The notes below the pieces were generated by a model. It was not told the origin of the DNA, did not search any database, and worked only from the letters and a program-made list of their open reading frames with translations. The position numbers and the translations under genes were made by a program. DNA of 64,000 bases, taken from positions 53,552,591 through 53,616,590 of the forward strand of contig OZ022258.1 of the NCBI GenBank assembly GCA_963978905.1. The letters run 5' to 3'. Of the stretch, positions 23,100-47,539 are shown piece after piece. The first letter of the stretch is position 1. Each line of letters starts with the position of its first letter. The DNA is from Trichostrongylus colubriformis. Taxonomy: Eukaryota; Nematoda; Chromadorea; Rhabditida; Trichostrongylidae.

Positions 23100-23343
23100 G
23101 GTGTGTACACTTTTGACAAAAAATCGCTTCGTGGCATCGCACTGGCGGTACCCCAGTACGAGTCGTTCGGGATTCCGCTCAAGGCGCAATAGGCTGGTAC
23201 CGTGAAGGATCATCAAAGATTGCAGTTTGGAAGCTTCGGAAATTTGCCTATGTTGTTGTTGTTGCTGTTTTACCAGATAAAGCTAAACGACTTGCACTCG
23301 CCGCGGGCGGCCACGCGATTTTTTTGTCATAAGTGTACACACC
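23100..23343 (-). mobile_element. Inverted-terminal-repeat element, family 2 with different ends
   Basis: The ends GGTGTGTACACTTTTGACAA and TTGTCATAAGTGTACACACC are inverted repeats of about 28 bp. The interior (CAAAGATTGCAGTTTGGAAG, TGTTGTTGTTGTTGCTGTTT, ACTTGCACTCGCCGCGGGCG) is the reverse complement of the core at 6071 and 34651, but those copies end in GGTCGATTGGTCGA instead. A possible imperfect 9-bp target duplication is GTAGATGTG/GTAGAAGTT. Confidence 0.75.
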
Positions 23344-24333
23344 CGTAGAAGTTTGGGTGGTCTGATCACTTATTGGTGAACATAAATATTTGTGAACTAG
23401 AACCCTTTCTTTTGACCAGAATTATTCGCAATAACACTGCGAAAGGCTTCCCCTGAAAAATCAATTGTAATCGATAAGAACTGCCTGTGACGGGGTCACA
23501 TATGTTATACGGATTTGAACGGCGCAAATACGCTATTAAGGCACGGAGCACTGATCGGAACCGGATTTGGTGACGGAAGCGATCAAAAACACCACTAAAT
23601 GTTTGTCTAAATGGGGTTGACATCGTTTTCGAGGATGGCAGTCGTGATGCGCTTTTTTTTTCTACAGCGAAATATCTCGCTACCTGATAATCAACTGAAT
23701 GCCCTCCAAATTCTCAGTCTAACTCGCCGAGACATAATATGTGCTACATTACGCATTAACAAATCGTAGCATTATAGTAACTTTTTCAGTTGCACAGGCG
23801 GTATTCCGGTATTCGTTAGTGAAGACTACTGACGTAGTATCAGCACCATTCGTGTTTTCACTACATACCTTCGCTGTCGGTGTAATTAGAAGTCACATAT
23901 TACCAAATCTGAATATGAAATTATGAGAATTCGAAGTGTGACGCACTCCTCTCATTTCGGACGTTCGCACTTTTTGTGACAGATTTCATGTATAATTGCC
24001 TATTATGCAACATATGGAACACCTGTCCCTTTTGCCCTTTGGCTGGTTTGTAGATGAACTTGCCACACTCCTCTTGCCCTTTCCATTGAATTTTGTCACT
24101 TTCCGTAATGCTTTCACTATGGTTTCTACGGTCCGCTCAGTTCCCTTTTCCGTCCATTCTAGATTTTCCACGTTTTTTTAGGTTGAGCCTGACTACCTGA
24201 ATAAGTTTTGCTGTATCCAGTCATAGTCGTATGTCTCAGACTCAGGAAAAATTTTTGCGGAGCGTGATGAACATAATTATAATTGCTATGTAGCAATGCT
24301 ATGGTTTCAATGAACAATTCTGATATCAGATGT
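23344..24333. other. No gene seen
   Basis: Frames at 23366-23623 (-), 23986-24171 (-) and 23996-24181 (+) are short, and the last two overlap each other. No motifs. Confidence 0.4.
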
Positions 24334-24453
24334 CCGCTTGAGCTTTTTAATTAGTTAGTTTCCCCGCCGGCATACTCAATACGGATACTCACCCTCCGCT
24401 TGAGTTCTTTAGTTAGTTTACTTTTTGGCATACTCAGTACGGATACTCACCAG
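24334..24453. repeat. 62-bp tandem duplication, diverged
   Basis: CCGCTTGAG..TTAGTTAGTTT..GGCATACTCA.TACGGATACTCACC occurs twice (24334-24395 and 24396-24453). Confidence 0.8.
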
Positions 24454-24768
24454 ACACTAGAGACCTCAGAATCTTGCGGAGCGTGGTACTGGTTGATGAA
24501 TGTGTGGGAAAAGCCCATAACTTGGAAATAAAACCACTAGCCTAGCCTTCTTCTCTTATGATGTGTATACACTGCTGAAAAGCCGGGTATGTCCGTTTTT
24601 CCTAAAAAATAATATAAGTGAAACCGATGTCGTACCTATGCATTCGATAGTTCCGTAGTCTGATTTGAAATATCAATGCTGCATGATCATGGCTGATTCC
24701 GCTTTCTACTGAGGGTGCTTAACATGCGAGCGTTGTTCATCCTTCATCGAACTCATCCGCCTTCTGTG

Positions 24769-24838
24769 TCGGTTGTCAGTTTGTCGGTTTGTCGGATTGT
24801 CAGTTTGTCGATTTGTTGGATTTTCATTCTGTCGGTCT
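24769..24838. repeat. Short TGTCGGTT/TGTCAGTT-type minisatellite
   Basis: About eight imperfect copies of an 8-mer related to TTGTCGGT over roughly 70 bp, just upstream of the 99-bp tandem duplication. Confidence 0.75.
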
Positions 24839-24851
24839 CTTAGTCGATAGG

Positions 24852-25049
24852 TTCGTATCTTTCTGTGTTCATCCTAAGGGCTATGGAGAAACCAACGGGT
24901 CATAGAACGGGGAGTGGGAGGATACACGCGTTTATCTACAGTATCCGTGTTTCGTATCTTTCTGTGTTCATCCTAAGGGCTATGGAGAAACCAACGGGTC
25001 ATAGAACGGGGAGTGGGAGGATACACGCGTTTATCTACAGTATCCGTGT
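24852..25049. repeat. 99-bp tandem duplication, essentially identical
   Basis: Copies 24852-24950 and 24951-25049 both start TTCGTATCTTTCTGTGTTCA and end near ACAGTATCCGTGT. Because 99 is divisible by three, the copies read through in one frame and inflate an open frame (24865-25344) that also runs into a SINE; it is not a gene. The identity implies a very recent duplication. Confidence 0.93.
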
Positions 25050-25112
25050 GCGTCAGGGTAATGATTGTGATGACATCCTACAAGCGATATTCAAGGCATC
25101 TAATACAGTACT

Positions 25113-25414
25113 GGGCAGGTGGCGGAGGCGGTGTAGTGAAAGGTGGCGCACACCCCACTCTCATGGTGCGGGATCAAATCCCGCATCAACGCCCGGCCAG
25201 GCCAACCAAGCCTTCCATCCCTCCGGGGTCGGTAAATTGGCAACAGACTCGTCTAGGAGGACAAAAGCACTGAGTTGTACATCGGCTTGCCATCGCAATT
25301 CATTGTATAGGCCTTATCACATACACCAGGCATCACGATTCTGAATGGAACTAGAATGTGCGGCGCATTCTCAGAAGGAACTGAAAACGCCAAAAACTTT
25401 ATTCATCATCCTTA
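25113..25414 (+). mobile_element. tRNA-derived SINE, full-length reference copy
   Basis: A 302-bp element flanked by perfect 11-bp duplications AATACAGTACT (25102-25112 and 25415-25425). The head has GGCGGTGTAGTGAAAGGTGG (A-box region) and the T-arm-like GCGGGATCAAATCCCGC, a 5-bp stem with a 7-base loop containing the B-box. The body carries GTCGGTAAATTGGCA, GGAGGACAAAAGCACTGAG and GAATGTGCGGCGCATTCTC, with the 3' end CAAAAACTTTATTCATCATC. No open frame of its own. A short nested tRNA head plus an unrelated body is the typical SINE layout. Confidence 0.95.
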
Positions 25415-25425
25415 AATACAGTACT

Positions 25426-26040
25426 AAGTTCCTAACTGTTCTTGAATGTCCTGCCATCTTATCAACACATTAATATGTTAGGGATGCATAGGATATGCAG
25501 AAGAAGAAAAGACGGACGAGAACCACACTATACCGCGCTAATTTTTCAAAAAAATCACACCAAATTTATTAGAAGTGTAAGTTTGCGGCAGCATAGAGTG
25601 ATCGATATCACCGTTTCACCGTGGAATCTAAGCAAAACCGGCACTTCCTATTAAAACGAAGTTTATGGTTTGCCGACTGGTTATCATTTGCAAGTGTGTC
25701 CTTAATAATATTTGACTGAAAGGTATTATGAAGACGTAAAAGTGAACGTCACTGAACAAATCGACGAAAGACACGTTCCAGCCCTGCTTACCACCAATGT
25801 AAACAGTAATTCGAGTCAGTCTATTCACAGCAATCGACTTTTCATGTTACTCAACCATCAATTCGCATTTTTTTTTCACCTTACCCAAAAACTTTTTCCC
25901 AAAAATGCTTGGATTTGTATGTGATTTGGGTCCGAGACGAGCACATGGTTCTGTGTTTTGCGACTTTTGGTTTTTCATCGAACTGCCACTTTATGGTGCA
26001 TTCCAGTTTGCTATGGTAAATCAAGGCATTTATTACAGTA
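25426..26040. other. No gene seen
   Basis: Frames of 62-70 codons on both strands overlap. No domain. Confidence 0.4.
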
Positions 26041-26235
26041 CTGGGCAGGTGGCGGAGGCGGTGTAGTGAAAGGCGCACACCCCACTCTCATGGTCGGGAT
26101 CAAATCCCGCATCAACGCCCGCCCAGGCCAACCAAGCCTTCCATCTTTCCGGGATCGGTAAATTGGCACCAGACTCGTCTAAAAGGACAAAAGCACTGAG
26201 TTGTACATCGGCTGGCCATCGCAATCATTGTTTCG
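26041..26235 (+). mobile_element. tRNA-derived SINE, 3'-truncated, with shared upstream flank
   Basis: Nearly identical to the first 190 bp of the copy at 25113, including the unusual duplicated head (CTGGGCAGGTGGCGGAGGCGG). The similarity extends upstream into the flank (TCAAGGCAT..TACAGTACT), which belongs to the 25113 copy's insertion site. This copy was therefore probably made by local DNA duplication, not by independent retrotransposition. Confidence 0.88.
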
Positions 26236-27019
26236 AAATCGATCAGCTCTTATCATTATGATTACTATTGAGGACAAGAAAATCCACGGTCGGCAATCTA
26301 CTAGAGTGAGTGTAGTAGTAAACGTTGCGGGAATGTTTTAAGACACAGTGCATGATAATATGAGTATATTGGTTCCATCCGCGAGTAGATAGCCCCTCCC
26401 ACAACCGCAAAGCCTGTGCCATCTCCGCGGCGCAAGGGTGAATGCTAAACGAGTGAAGAACCCGTAAATATGATGGCGGCCACCGTCTCAAGATGGCCTT
26501 TATCCAGCGGTGCAGCGATGGCAGGGAAGAGGAATGATATTGACTGCGATTGAAAGGAAAAGGGAATTGCCATTTAAGCAACAACCTTAACGGGTGATGG
26601 TATGACGTAAAAACTTGTCGAAATGCATGCCTATAGGCTGCAGTCTCGTCGAAGTCAAGGTCAGGAACACCTTGGCTTCAAGTTTTTTGAAATTTCCTTT
26701 GTTCTCTTTCTTCACATTTGTGTTTTTCAGCATATCAGAGATATTATGGAGCGCGACGACGCATGAGAATTATCGTGGACTGTGCCTTTAAGAGTTAAAC
26801 AAGGAACCCTCGAAAAAAGGGTTGTATTCGGTTTTTTGCGAGAGGGGATTCGTGCATGGTGTTTGGATGGGTACATAAGAATTCAAAGGGTCAGAGCTTT
26901 TTAATTCCAGCTTTCGGTTCAATTTACCCGCACTCCCCATTACAGCCTTTGATTAGGGATCATTTTTAAAGCACTGCACTGATAATGCTCTGAAGGGCGA
27001 TGTCGTGCAGAAGCGGATC
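26236..27019. other. No gene seen
   Basis: A 113-codon minus-strand frame (26243-26584) lacks domain or splice support. Confidence 0.4.
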
Positions 27020-27106
27020 TATCTGCCGTCACGATTTTGAACACAACTAGAATGCGCGGCGCATACCAGCAAAAGTCTGATTAACGTCAGAAACTTTATC
27101 CTTTGT
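27020..27106 (+). mobile_element. SINE 3' fragment
   Basis: Only the tail of the SINE is present: GCCGTCACGATTTTGAAC, CTAGAATGCGCGGCGCATACC and CAGAAACTTTATCC. Confidence 0.8.
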
Positions 27107-28221
27107 AGTGGGAATTAAAAGGAATCGAGTAGTTTCCCCGAAATGTGGACGGCCCAGAAAGATTCCAATGGGGCCTAATCCTTGTAAGTTCTGGTCAAAA
27201 AGCATTTGCGACAACACTGAGAATCCTTTGTCAATATCCTTTGGAACATATCGACTTCACACAATATGTAGTTGACTGGGAATATTGAGGCGCCATTCCA
27301 TCGGTTCTCACTTTCACCGATTGCGTGATAGAATCGATGAGAAATGGAATCTCTACGAAAGTGCATAGCGGCGATTTGATCAGTTGTCAAAAGAGATCTA
27401 GGGCGATTCGCCAAGTCAGCATTTCAAAATTTTGTAGAGTAACTAGATGTAACCTGCCCTTCTCGTCTGACTATATGGGTTGAGGAACGCCTCCGTAATT
27501 TTCTTCACAGTTTAGAAACGAGTCTGAGTGGAAAAAGAAAGTAGAAGGAGATGAAGAAATTGCTACCAATGGAAACCTTGAATTACCACGCTATCCCAAG
27601 GGTGGTCTTCGAAACTTCCAGGGTTTGTTTCAAGAACGCATTTTGAGCGATAGATGAGAAGGAAGGAAAATGAGAAAGAAAAAAGTCTTGCAAGCAAGGG
27701 GCACATGACATGGCTGATATTTATCACTGTAAAGTAATGGACACAATATTTTCCAATCTTCCTCTTAAGTGATCTTTTCGTGTCAAAACTTTTAAGTGTG
27801 ATTAAAAATCAAATGCTTATAATCTATCTAATACGTAATATTCTTTGTTATATGCTCTCAAATAATGAAATGAAATGTATAGGCTATTGTTCCGTGAATT
27901 TCGTAAAGTTCCGAAACGAAAACATTTTTTTAGAAATTTGTGTTTATATCTACCACTTGCCAGTCTGATCATTGCATTACAGTCTACGGATTGTTGAGTT
28001 TTTTTAAGAGGAGGTGCACGATCCTCAATCATCGATCAGCAAAGGGGCTTGTTCTTAGATCAGTTTTCGTCCGAAATTTACACCTGAAACACTAATAATG
28101 CTTTGCCTTCTCTTTCCGAACACTTTCGATAAGAAATTTTTCTTTACAGCATTTTCGTTAAATCGCACTTATTCGAAACACTCTCAATCATTTCGCATTT
28201 GCAAAAGCTCGCCTATGCAAT
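27107..28221. other. No gene seen
   Basis: The segment around 27188-27230 resembles, on the opposite strand, part of 23405-23450 (TTTTTGACCAGAA and a CAACACTG motif), suggesting another low-copy repeat. No exon supported. Confidence 0.35.
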
Positions 28222-28320
28222 GAGTGAATAAATAAATAAACAATGAATAAATAAGTAAGTAAATAAATAAATAAATAACTGAATAAAGAAAGAAATAAAT
28301 AAATTAGTGAATGAATAGAT
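28222..28320. repeat. AAAT-type microsatellite
   Basis: About 100 bp of (AATA)n interrupted by G and C. Confidence 0.95.
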
Positions 28321-31300
28321 AAAATCCCACCGGCTCCAATCTCGTTTTTAGTGTGTGAGTGTTCTTTTCATTTTACTCAGCTCAATCAAGTTATGATTAT
28401 GCGTCTGCAAAATCTATGTGACAGGAGCATGGTAGACTGATGGTGTGTGGTAGACTCAATTCCTTTTGAACTTCATCGCCTCATATCCGGGATGTTGCTT
28501 TCGATTTTCATACCGCGACCCCATTCGAATCTCTTTTCTCCTGTTCTCCATCCATTTCTAGCATCTTTCAGGACATGGTCGATTTCACATGACACACTTT
28601 GCAAATTTCAGTCGTGACGTCATTGTCCCTTGGTATCTTGTTCCACTACGCTACGAACATGTGTGTATACAGAGACCTTGTGACAAAAACCGGAATCAGC
28701 TGAGGCTTTTCCGGCAGCCCTCACCGTCCCTCGCCGCTCCTCAAGATGGTTCTTCGAAATTCCAATCCAATGAAAGACCAGCTTTAACGCTTACTGAATT
28801 GCCCAGTACATGGGTCATAGGTACTGTTGTGTGCAACATCATGACTTGATTTTCACTATCACAGGTACTATTTGGGATATAACTTTACTAGCATTATTAG
28901 TAAATAACAAAAATGATTGAAATTTTCTCAAATACACAGTTTATACCACCCTTCAAGTATGTGATGAGAAAGCTGGATCTCGTAATTGTCAATAAAATTT
29001 TTGTAATGATTGAGATAGTTGGGAAAGATAGGGGAAAACACTAGGCTGTGATCAGCTTCTTCCTGAGTGTGCGCCATGCATCCGACGTCCATATGAAATG
29101 GTAGTCTCACCACACTTGCTGGTATTTTCCCTATGCGATTAATGTGTTAGCAAGCCGATACGTAGCCGATACGTCAGTGTTTTTCTCTCTGGCTAATCCG
29201 AGTTCAACTTCGGATCATGATTGGTTTTGATGCTGGATTATCCTTAGCAGGAATTGTTCTGAGATAACCTAGTGAAAGAGTCATAGCAGAGCTGGCTGTC
29301 CCTCTATCGTCCATAGTTCATCTTTTCCGTTTTTATGCACCGTTATTTGATTTAGAATGTTTCATGCAGCACCATTTGTCATATTTGCAGATGTCATATT
29401 CTTTATATTAATTTGACATTCCGAATAATGTACTTTCAGCGATGCTACGATCGATAGTTCCAACTGGACAAATAATTTTATCCGAAAAACCGAATAAATG
29501 TCTTTAGTGATCTCATCTAAAGAGTAAAACAATCTCCGCCTTAAAACCCGTTTCATTTCGTGTCTGCCGTCCGCTCTTCGCCACCACCTCGATTGCTTCG
29601 TTGAACACACACATACACATGCGCAAGGATTTCATTAGCTGATTACGTGATGCCTCGTTCATCGCTCCGTTTATTGATTTTTCACTTGTTTTTTATTGAT
29701 CGATCGTGCCGTAGGTGTGCATATTTCTTAAATCCACTGAAGATGATAACGAGAAATACCGATCACTCACCTATTCAAACTGACGAAAATGGACTGATCA
29801 TTTTATTGAATGATGAAAATGGACTGATTTTTCACTGATTTTTCATGTCACACCAGTTCATAAGTTATTCCTCTATTTGTCTTTTCTTAACAAATCGATC
29901 TCAGGCTAACAAGCCGATGCTAACAATAGATAGATCGCAGAAAGAGATTACGTTTCTCTGCGCTTGGATCCTTCAATAGTTTCAGGTTCAAGACCGAAAA
30001 GGTAAGTGAAACAAGAAAATCTTCAAATTTCTATTACACTCCAACTTTCCTTTCATTTTTCGTTGGCCCAGTTTGTTCCAGCGACAGATAGTGATAAAAT
30101 GTTGAGCAAATGAAATATTTGGAGACCTAGCAATTCATCCTACAATTTAAAAATCGTAATACCATCATAACATATGATAATAAATAATACAATATACAAT
30201 ATTATAAAATTATCTACTGCAGCGAATGCGAAGCATACTCATAGTGTTCATCAGCGTAATCATCAACATCTCAGTTGATCAATTTTTTCTGCCATCGATT
30301 GACGCATTATCGAAATAATACAATATATTGATAACTTCATGATACCCAATGATAACACGTGATACATGACGGCACATAAATAATTCCAATACAATTCGTA
30401 GCTATCGTGGAACGTATTATTGGCTGTAATAACTACAGTACCTATAGTAACAGTACAGTAACTTCCGTAATAAAGTGATAATAGAGTGAGAAAGGGTCAC
30501 CAGTAATTGTTCATGTCCTTCATTCCGATACTAGTTGACTCATATTAGATCTTGGTGTTGGACAACAATTTATGTTGTTCTTTGCACAGAACCCTTCACT
30601 GAATGATGAGTCAGTACAAATAAAAAGAGGAAAATCAAAAACACTATAAGCATGTTGTGTAAAATACGAAATTCAGATATGCACATATATGATTGGAATC
30701 GCGAAGATGAGTTACTGGAGCTTACAGTTGTCCAACTTATCAGTTTCATCAATTTTACACCTTTTTGTTAAAAATTCTGCTGTTGTTTTCGAAAAATTAT
30801 GGAAGATAACCAATATGTTGTCGCCTTCACTGGATTGCATAATTTCCCATAAACATCGCACAACGACGCCATACCCATCCAAAGATCTCTGCGATTGTTG
30901 CTGGAGATAACATGGTGGCGCACTCCAAAACGTCCTTATGACTTCATATATCCTCTTTCCAGATTTGTCACTCACTATTTCCCGCTTTTTTCTAATGCCA
31001 ATGAGATAGGATACATGTCGGTTATGTTTGTTCTTTTGGACTTTTTTCTTGCTCCTTTATTCGGTCCTGATTTATCAATTGAGATTTTTTTGGTTTTTTG
31101 CCTATTTTGTCTGGGTACTGATTTCTTTACACATATTTGAGTGATATAGTGGCATGTGGCGCTGCTCCAATCAGCCTGGTCGCAGAAGCAGATCCTGGCA
31201 TGTGCTACGCAAGCCCAGCCGAAGTTTAATCACCTCGAAGCCATGTTTTGGCCCCTGACGTCTACGTAAGGAGAGTGTACCAGACAATCACGCTCAGATC

Positions 31301-32918
31301 CCACTGTGATTGCAACTGGTTAGGAAGTCGAAGGCATGGCTTATCCCAGAAGGGAATGATATGCAGAGTGATTGCTTCTTTGCTGATTTTCTGTTGTTTT
31401 TTGAGAATCGAGCGGGTTACTACACTGTCTCGCTGGAACCAAAGGCACTTCTGTCGTGGAATTGATTTCCACTGCAAATCTTGTTTATGATCAAACACGT
31501 TACTCATCACTGTAAACAAGCTAATTTGATCTGTTCCGGTTTTTCTTGTTAGTTGAAATAAATCTGGTTTCACCCAGCTTCCAGATGTTGTACGGTGGCT
31601 CAGACATTCCCACTGTGAACAAATAAAGGCAAAACATAGAAAGCATGGCTTACCCTCTCCATGATAGGAGTGAAGAGCATTCGGTTTTCTGTTAGAGATA
31701 AAACGATGTCATGAATTGTTTGAAAACTGTTTGATTCTACCATTGAATTTTTAAATTTGCTTAACCTTCCCGATAAGCTTATGATTTGTTTGTTTAATGA
31801 AAGGTTTAAATGATACACAATTAATACTTCCACTCTATCGCACCGGAATTGTTCGCATTTCGATCTCTAATCACAAAACTCTCTTTCTCGTCGTCGCCGT
31901 CATATCGTCTGTTTGCACTGTTTTATTTGACCTTGTTGTTTTCGGCGAAGTCCTGCTCTTCTCGCCCACTCACGTCATTTACCTTTGAAAAGAGTTACCT
32001 GAATTCAACATGACGTCCACTTCCACCCAGAATCAGACCCCTTTGAACAAATAATTCTATTTCAATAGATTTCATGTGAATCGTCATTCCTTCCATTCAA
32101 ATCACTACACACGGCGCTTCGAAATACTGTTTCACTGTCCCTTTTTAAGTCAGGTATATTTAATCACTTTTCGTGCGGACAACGCTATTTATATGTAGTA
32201 ATTCATTTCAATCTTAACTTGCCGTGTACTTAACTTTATTATAGTCTTGGTTGGATACGTTTCAAGGTCTCATGCTCACAACGCCTCATATTAATGGTTT
32301 CCATCCCAACTTCTTGTTCTTTCTTCTGCACTTCTCTTGAAGGAATCGTTCACGAGAATTTCATAGCTTCAATTTCTTCCAAAATCTCTCTGACAAATAA
32401 AGTACATAAACTGAATGCCGCAAGGTATCGGAAAATTTTCTCTGTTCCAAGGCAAAAATTGACAAACTGGAAGAAGAGCAACTCGTTTGACCCAACATTT
32501 GAGCAGGGCCCGGGCACTTCAAATTTTCGCGCATAGTGTTTATTTGCTTCCTACTCTGTATCCCTGACCACGTGACCGCCACCTCTTGGCTCCTAGAGCA
32601 CTCGTGGCAACGCTCTCTGACACTGCCCATCCGATATGAAGCTAAAGAGCTCTATCTCAGCCAAATTCTATTTTAGGTTAACATAAGAATTCGATTTCCG
32701 TGGACGATTTATCCAATTGATGGCGGTTACGAATATTTCAATATGATAATCTTTTTCAGATTTACTATCTATTTGTCGTGTATATCACATTTTTCGAACT
32801 CATTGTGCTTATCCTTGACCATGACTGTCTTAGTCATTCTTAATTTTAGGTATTATTAGATGTAGATTTGTGTAGTTTGAGGGTTTACCCGTTCTTTCTC
32901 ATCTAAGAACCTAATTCA
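28321..32918. other. Gene-poor upstream region of the receptor kinase
   Basis: About 4.6 kb of mostly AT-rich DNA (notably 30080-30480). The frame at 28589-28849 ends with a stretch mildly reminiscent of a GPCR third helix (STWVIGTVVCNIM), but no flanking exons were found. Promoter elements of the receptor kinase should lie in the last part, but no motif can be assigned by eye. Confidence 0.4.
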
Positions 32919-32925
32919 TTGTCAG
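32919..32925 (+). promoter_or_regulatory. Possible trans-splice acceptor of the receptor kinase
   Basis: TTGTCAG, 32 bases before the chosen start codon. The collagen gene has the same heptamer 9 bases before its start. No upstream exon with signal-peptide features was found, so spliced-leader addition is a reasonable inference, not proven. Confidence 0.35.
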
Positions 32926-32957
32926 GTAACTGGCGACCATATGGATTCCGCTTCTCG

Positions 32958-45002
<12,045 letters not shown>

Positions 45003-45289
45003 TCTAATGACGTGTATAGTTCCGTATTATTATAAATTAGAATTGTAATATTGTGATATAGATGGAAGAGTGTTAACCAGTTACTATGTGAGATTTCACA
45101 TAGTGGAAGTTACTCATCTGATAGGTCCCGCTGAGGTGCCCAACGACGGAATACCCGGCTTGGAAAAGCTGTAGGGCGGGCAAAGACACAGAAGGTACAC
45201 TGTGCCATTTAATTCTATGATGTCCAGAAAAGGTCATTTGAGGCTCATCAGCTGAGCAGGACCATAGGCTGTACAGAGCAGGAGTACTG

Positions 45290-45555
45290 GGAGTCGGGAA
45301 TTCCTCGACAGGGAGCGAGGTGGGTCGTATTGGACAGGACAGAAAAGCTGTCGTATCTCAAGCATCTGGCTTTCTATAAGCAGATGGGAAGCGAATGTTA
45401 TTTCACAGCTAATCCTTCAACTATACAATCCGGCACAGCTACTGGAATTGTAGAGGTCAAAAAGGAAGAAGGGGGTCGTATTTCGTCCCCGTAGAGAGGT
45501 GGTCGTACTGACTGAAGCGGCTATTGTCCACGATACCTGGATATGCCCTGGTACA
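45290..45555 (+). mobile_element. Family-5 dispersed repeat, shortest complete-looking copy
   Basis: GGGAATTCCTCGACAGGGAG, GGTGGGTCGTATTGG, TAGAGGTCAAAAAGG, GGGGGTCGTATTTCGTCC, GGTGGTCGTACTGACTGAAG and TACCTGGATATGCCCTG occur in the same order as at 38405 and 20790. It lies about 290 bp after the receptor kinase stop codon and could be part of its 3' flank. Confidence 0.7.
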
Positions 45556-47539
45556 GAGCTACTTCCTCGAATGCCATAACCCTTAGCTTCTGTAAGGCAC
45601 ATACAGCAACCGTTTTCTTGATCATCTGTGCATCAGGGTCGTGGGGTAGTTGCAGAAGGCCGTCTTCTCACTCTCCCAGGCGTGCATGAAGCCGCTCACA
45701 ATAGGTCCCTTTTCGGGACGCAGGAAGGCAGAGATCTGATAAGGAACCCAGGCAAAGCGCATGCTATTTAGACAGAACATTCACGTGTGCGCATGTGAGG
45801 CGCGACGCGATGGGTACGCGACGGTGCTAGCGAGATGCGCCATTAGTTTGGACTTGGGGCTTTTACGTCTATAGTAAGGCGTAGGAAGCCGCAACGCGAA
45901 TTTTTGGTCCGAATGGCACACACTTCATACTGAACAATATAGTGGGAACAGTTGGTATTTATAGAGTATGATGTATGCGTGTACAGGGATTGAAGTAAAG
46001 GCACTACATTCTTGATCGAAGAGTTACTGTAAATGGCGAAGTGGTTCTGTACCGCGTATAATGTGGTGCTAGCTAGAAAGGGAGGGCTCAGCGCGTAAAG
46101 TGATTTATACGTTGTTCAACGATTCCTTTTTGATGGAGGTCTTCATAAATAATTAATGTGTTCCACCACTAATTGACGATTTGATAGCGATTGTTCCCCG
46201 TGGTACTCATCGTGTTCCTGAGCTAATGAAATCCTCATGTTTACCTGCTGGTCTTCCCAAGTCAGAACGGAGGTGATGGCTTTCCATCCTTTCACACCAA
46301 TATGGCAGCAACGAGAATGAAATCTGGGAAACATACGTTCCTAATGGGTGACTCACGACTGAGCAATATGGATGTCCACCAGTTTCTGAGGCAAGAAATG
46401 TAGGCTTGCCGATCTTGATTTACTTTAGCTAGTTGTTAGTGTAATTGCGTGATAATGAGTAATTTGTGTTAGTTTAATCATAAAAAATGTGATGCTTTAT
46501 GTATAAAAGTGCAAAATTAACCATAGGTTCAAATATATTCCTACAAAAAATACTGAATTTTGGAAGTAATGATTACTTACTGTTTGATTACGTGTGCAGC
46601 GAATAAATAAATCTTGCAATACTGTTATCGCCAATGCCATAAAAGGTAAAATCGAAGGCTTATTCTATGGAATCTTGGGTGGATGATCAGTTTAATTGAG
46701 AAAGCATAAAAATAGAAGAAAATACGTAAATGGATAATAGAGAAGAAAAGTGAAACCTCTCCAAACACTTAAATGAGCACTATCGGCTCCACATGGCTAT
46801 TGCGCGGGATCATGATGGTGTTCGGGAATTAGATGGGGTATACAAAAGTTTAGAGGGAAGAGACCATGGGCAGGGACGCACACCAAGTGGTCGCCACCGC
46901 TGCCACCACTCGAGGGGTGTGGTCGGTTGCTTCGTCTTTATCTTATCCACCTTATTTACTCAATAAGTGACGGTCATGCTGCATTAGGAGTTCAATCTTG
47001 TGATTCATATCAACTTCACCATCAAGGCTTGACATCGAGGTTCCATTACAGCCGCGGACGATTAGGCATACGAGCACGAAATTCGATGCCGGATTTTCGA
47101 AGTTCCGTAAAATGAGGCTATGTGCCAAAGTAACATACAGACAACCCACTATATCACTTTCTGCTTCCCTAACTTACATGGAGTTATCAGTTCTAGGGAT
47201 GCGCACTATTAGGGCAGGATTTCGCGGCACGGTCACGCGGCGCGATGCGTGGGAGTTAGCAACGCCATATAGTTGAGTGCTCAGGCAATTCCGTGCATTT
47301 CGCTTGAAATGAGGCACAGAAGTGAGTAGTCACCCAAAAAAAGACAGCGGTTATAAAATCTGATCCACCTTATGTAGAGCATTGCCTAACAATCCTTCAT
47401 ACGAGAAGATGTTCGAAATGAGTTCCTTTTGCAGCAATACAAACCTTCAGACTCTTCTTCACCGACATCGCTGTGGGCCGCAGGAAAGTGTTGTCGATAT
47501 CGTGCCAAGCCTTGTGAACTCATCGGGGACGGTAGAAGC
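45556..47539. other. No gene seen
   Basis: The GC-richer segment at 47210-47285 (TCAGG-like CAGGATTTCGCGGCACG, ACGCCATATAGTTGAG) may be a decayed family-1 element, but the termini are lost. Short frames only. Confidence 0.4.

Noticed and set aside
24334..25049. CRISPR-like array from repeated units
   Set aside because: The units are adjacent tandem duplications without unique spacers, in a eukaryotic context.
25120..25195. Possible tRNA gene
   Set aside because: The A-box/B-box and T-arm are the head of a dispersed SINE with target duplications; no complete cloverleaf or anticodon arm can be drawn.
24865..25344. 159-codon plus-strand frame with an internal amino-acid repeat
   Set aside because: It is produced by the 99-bp tandem duplication (divisible by three) running into a SINE.
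28589..28849. GPCR-like segment (STWVIGTVVCNIM)
   Set aside because: Only one weak transmembrane-like stretch; no further helices, flanking exons or consistent splice sites.
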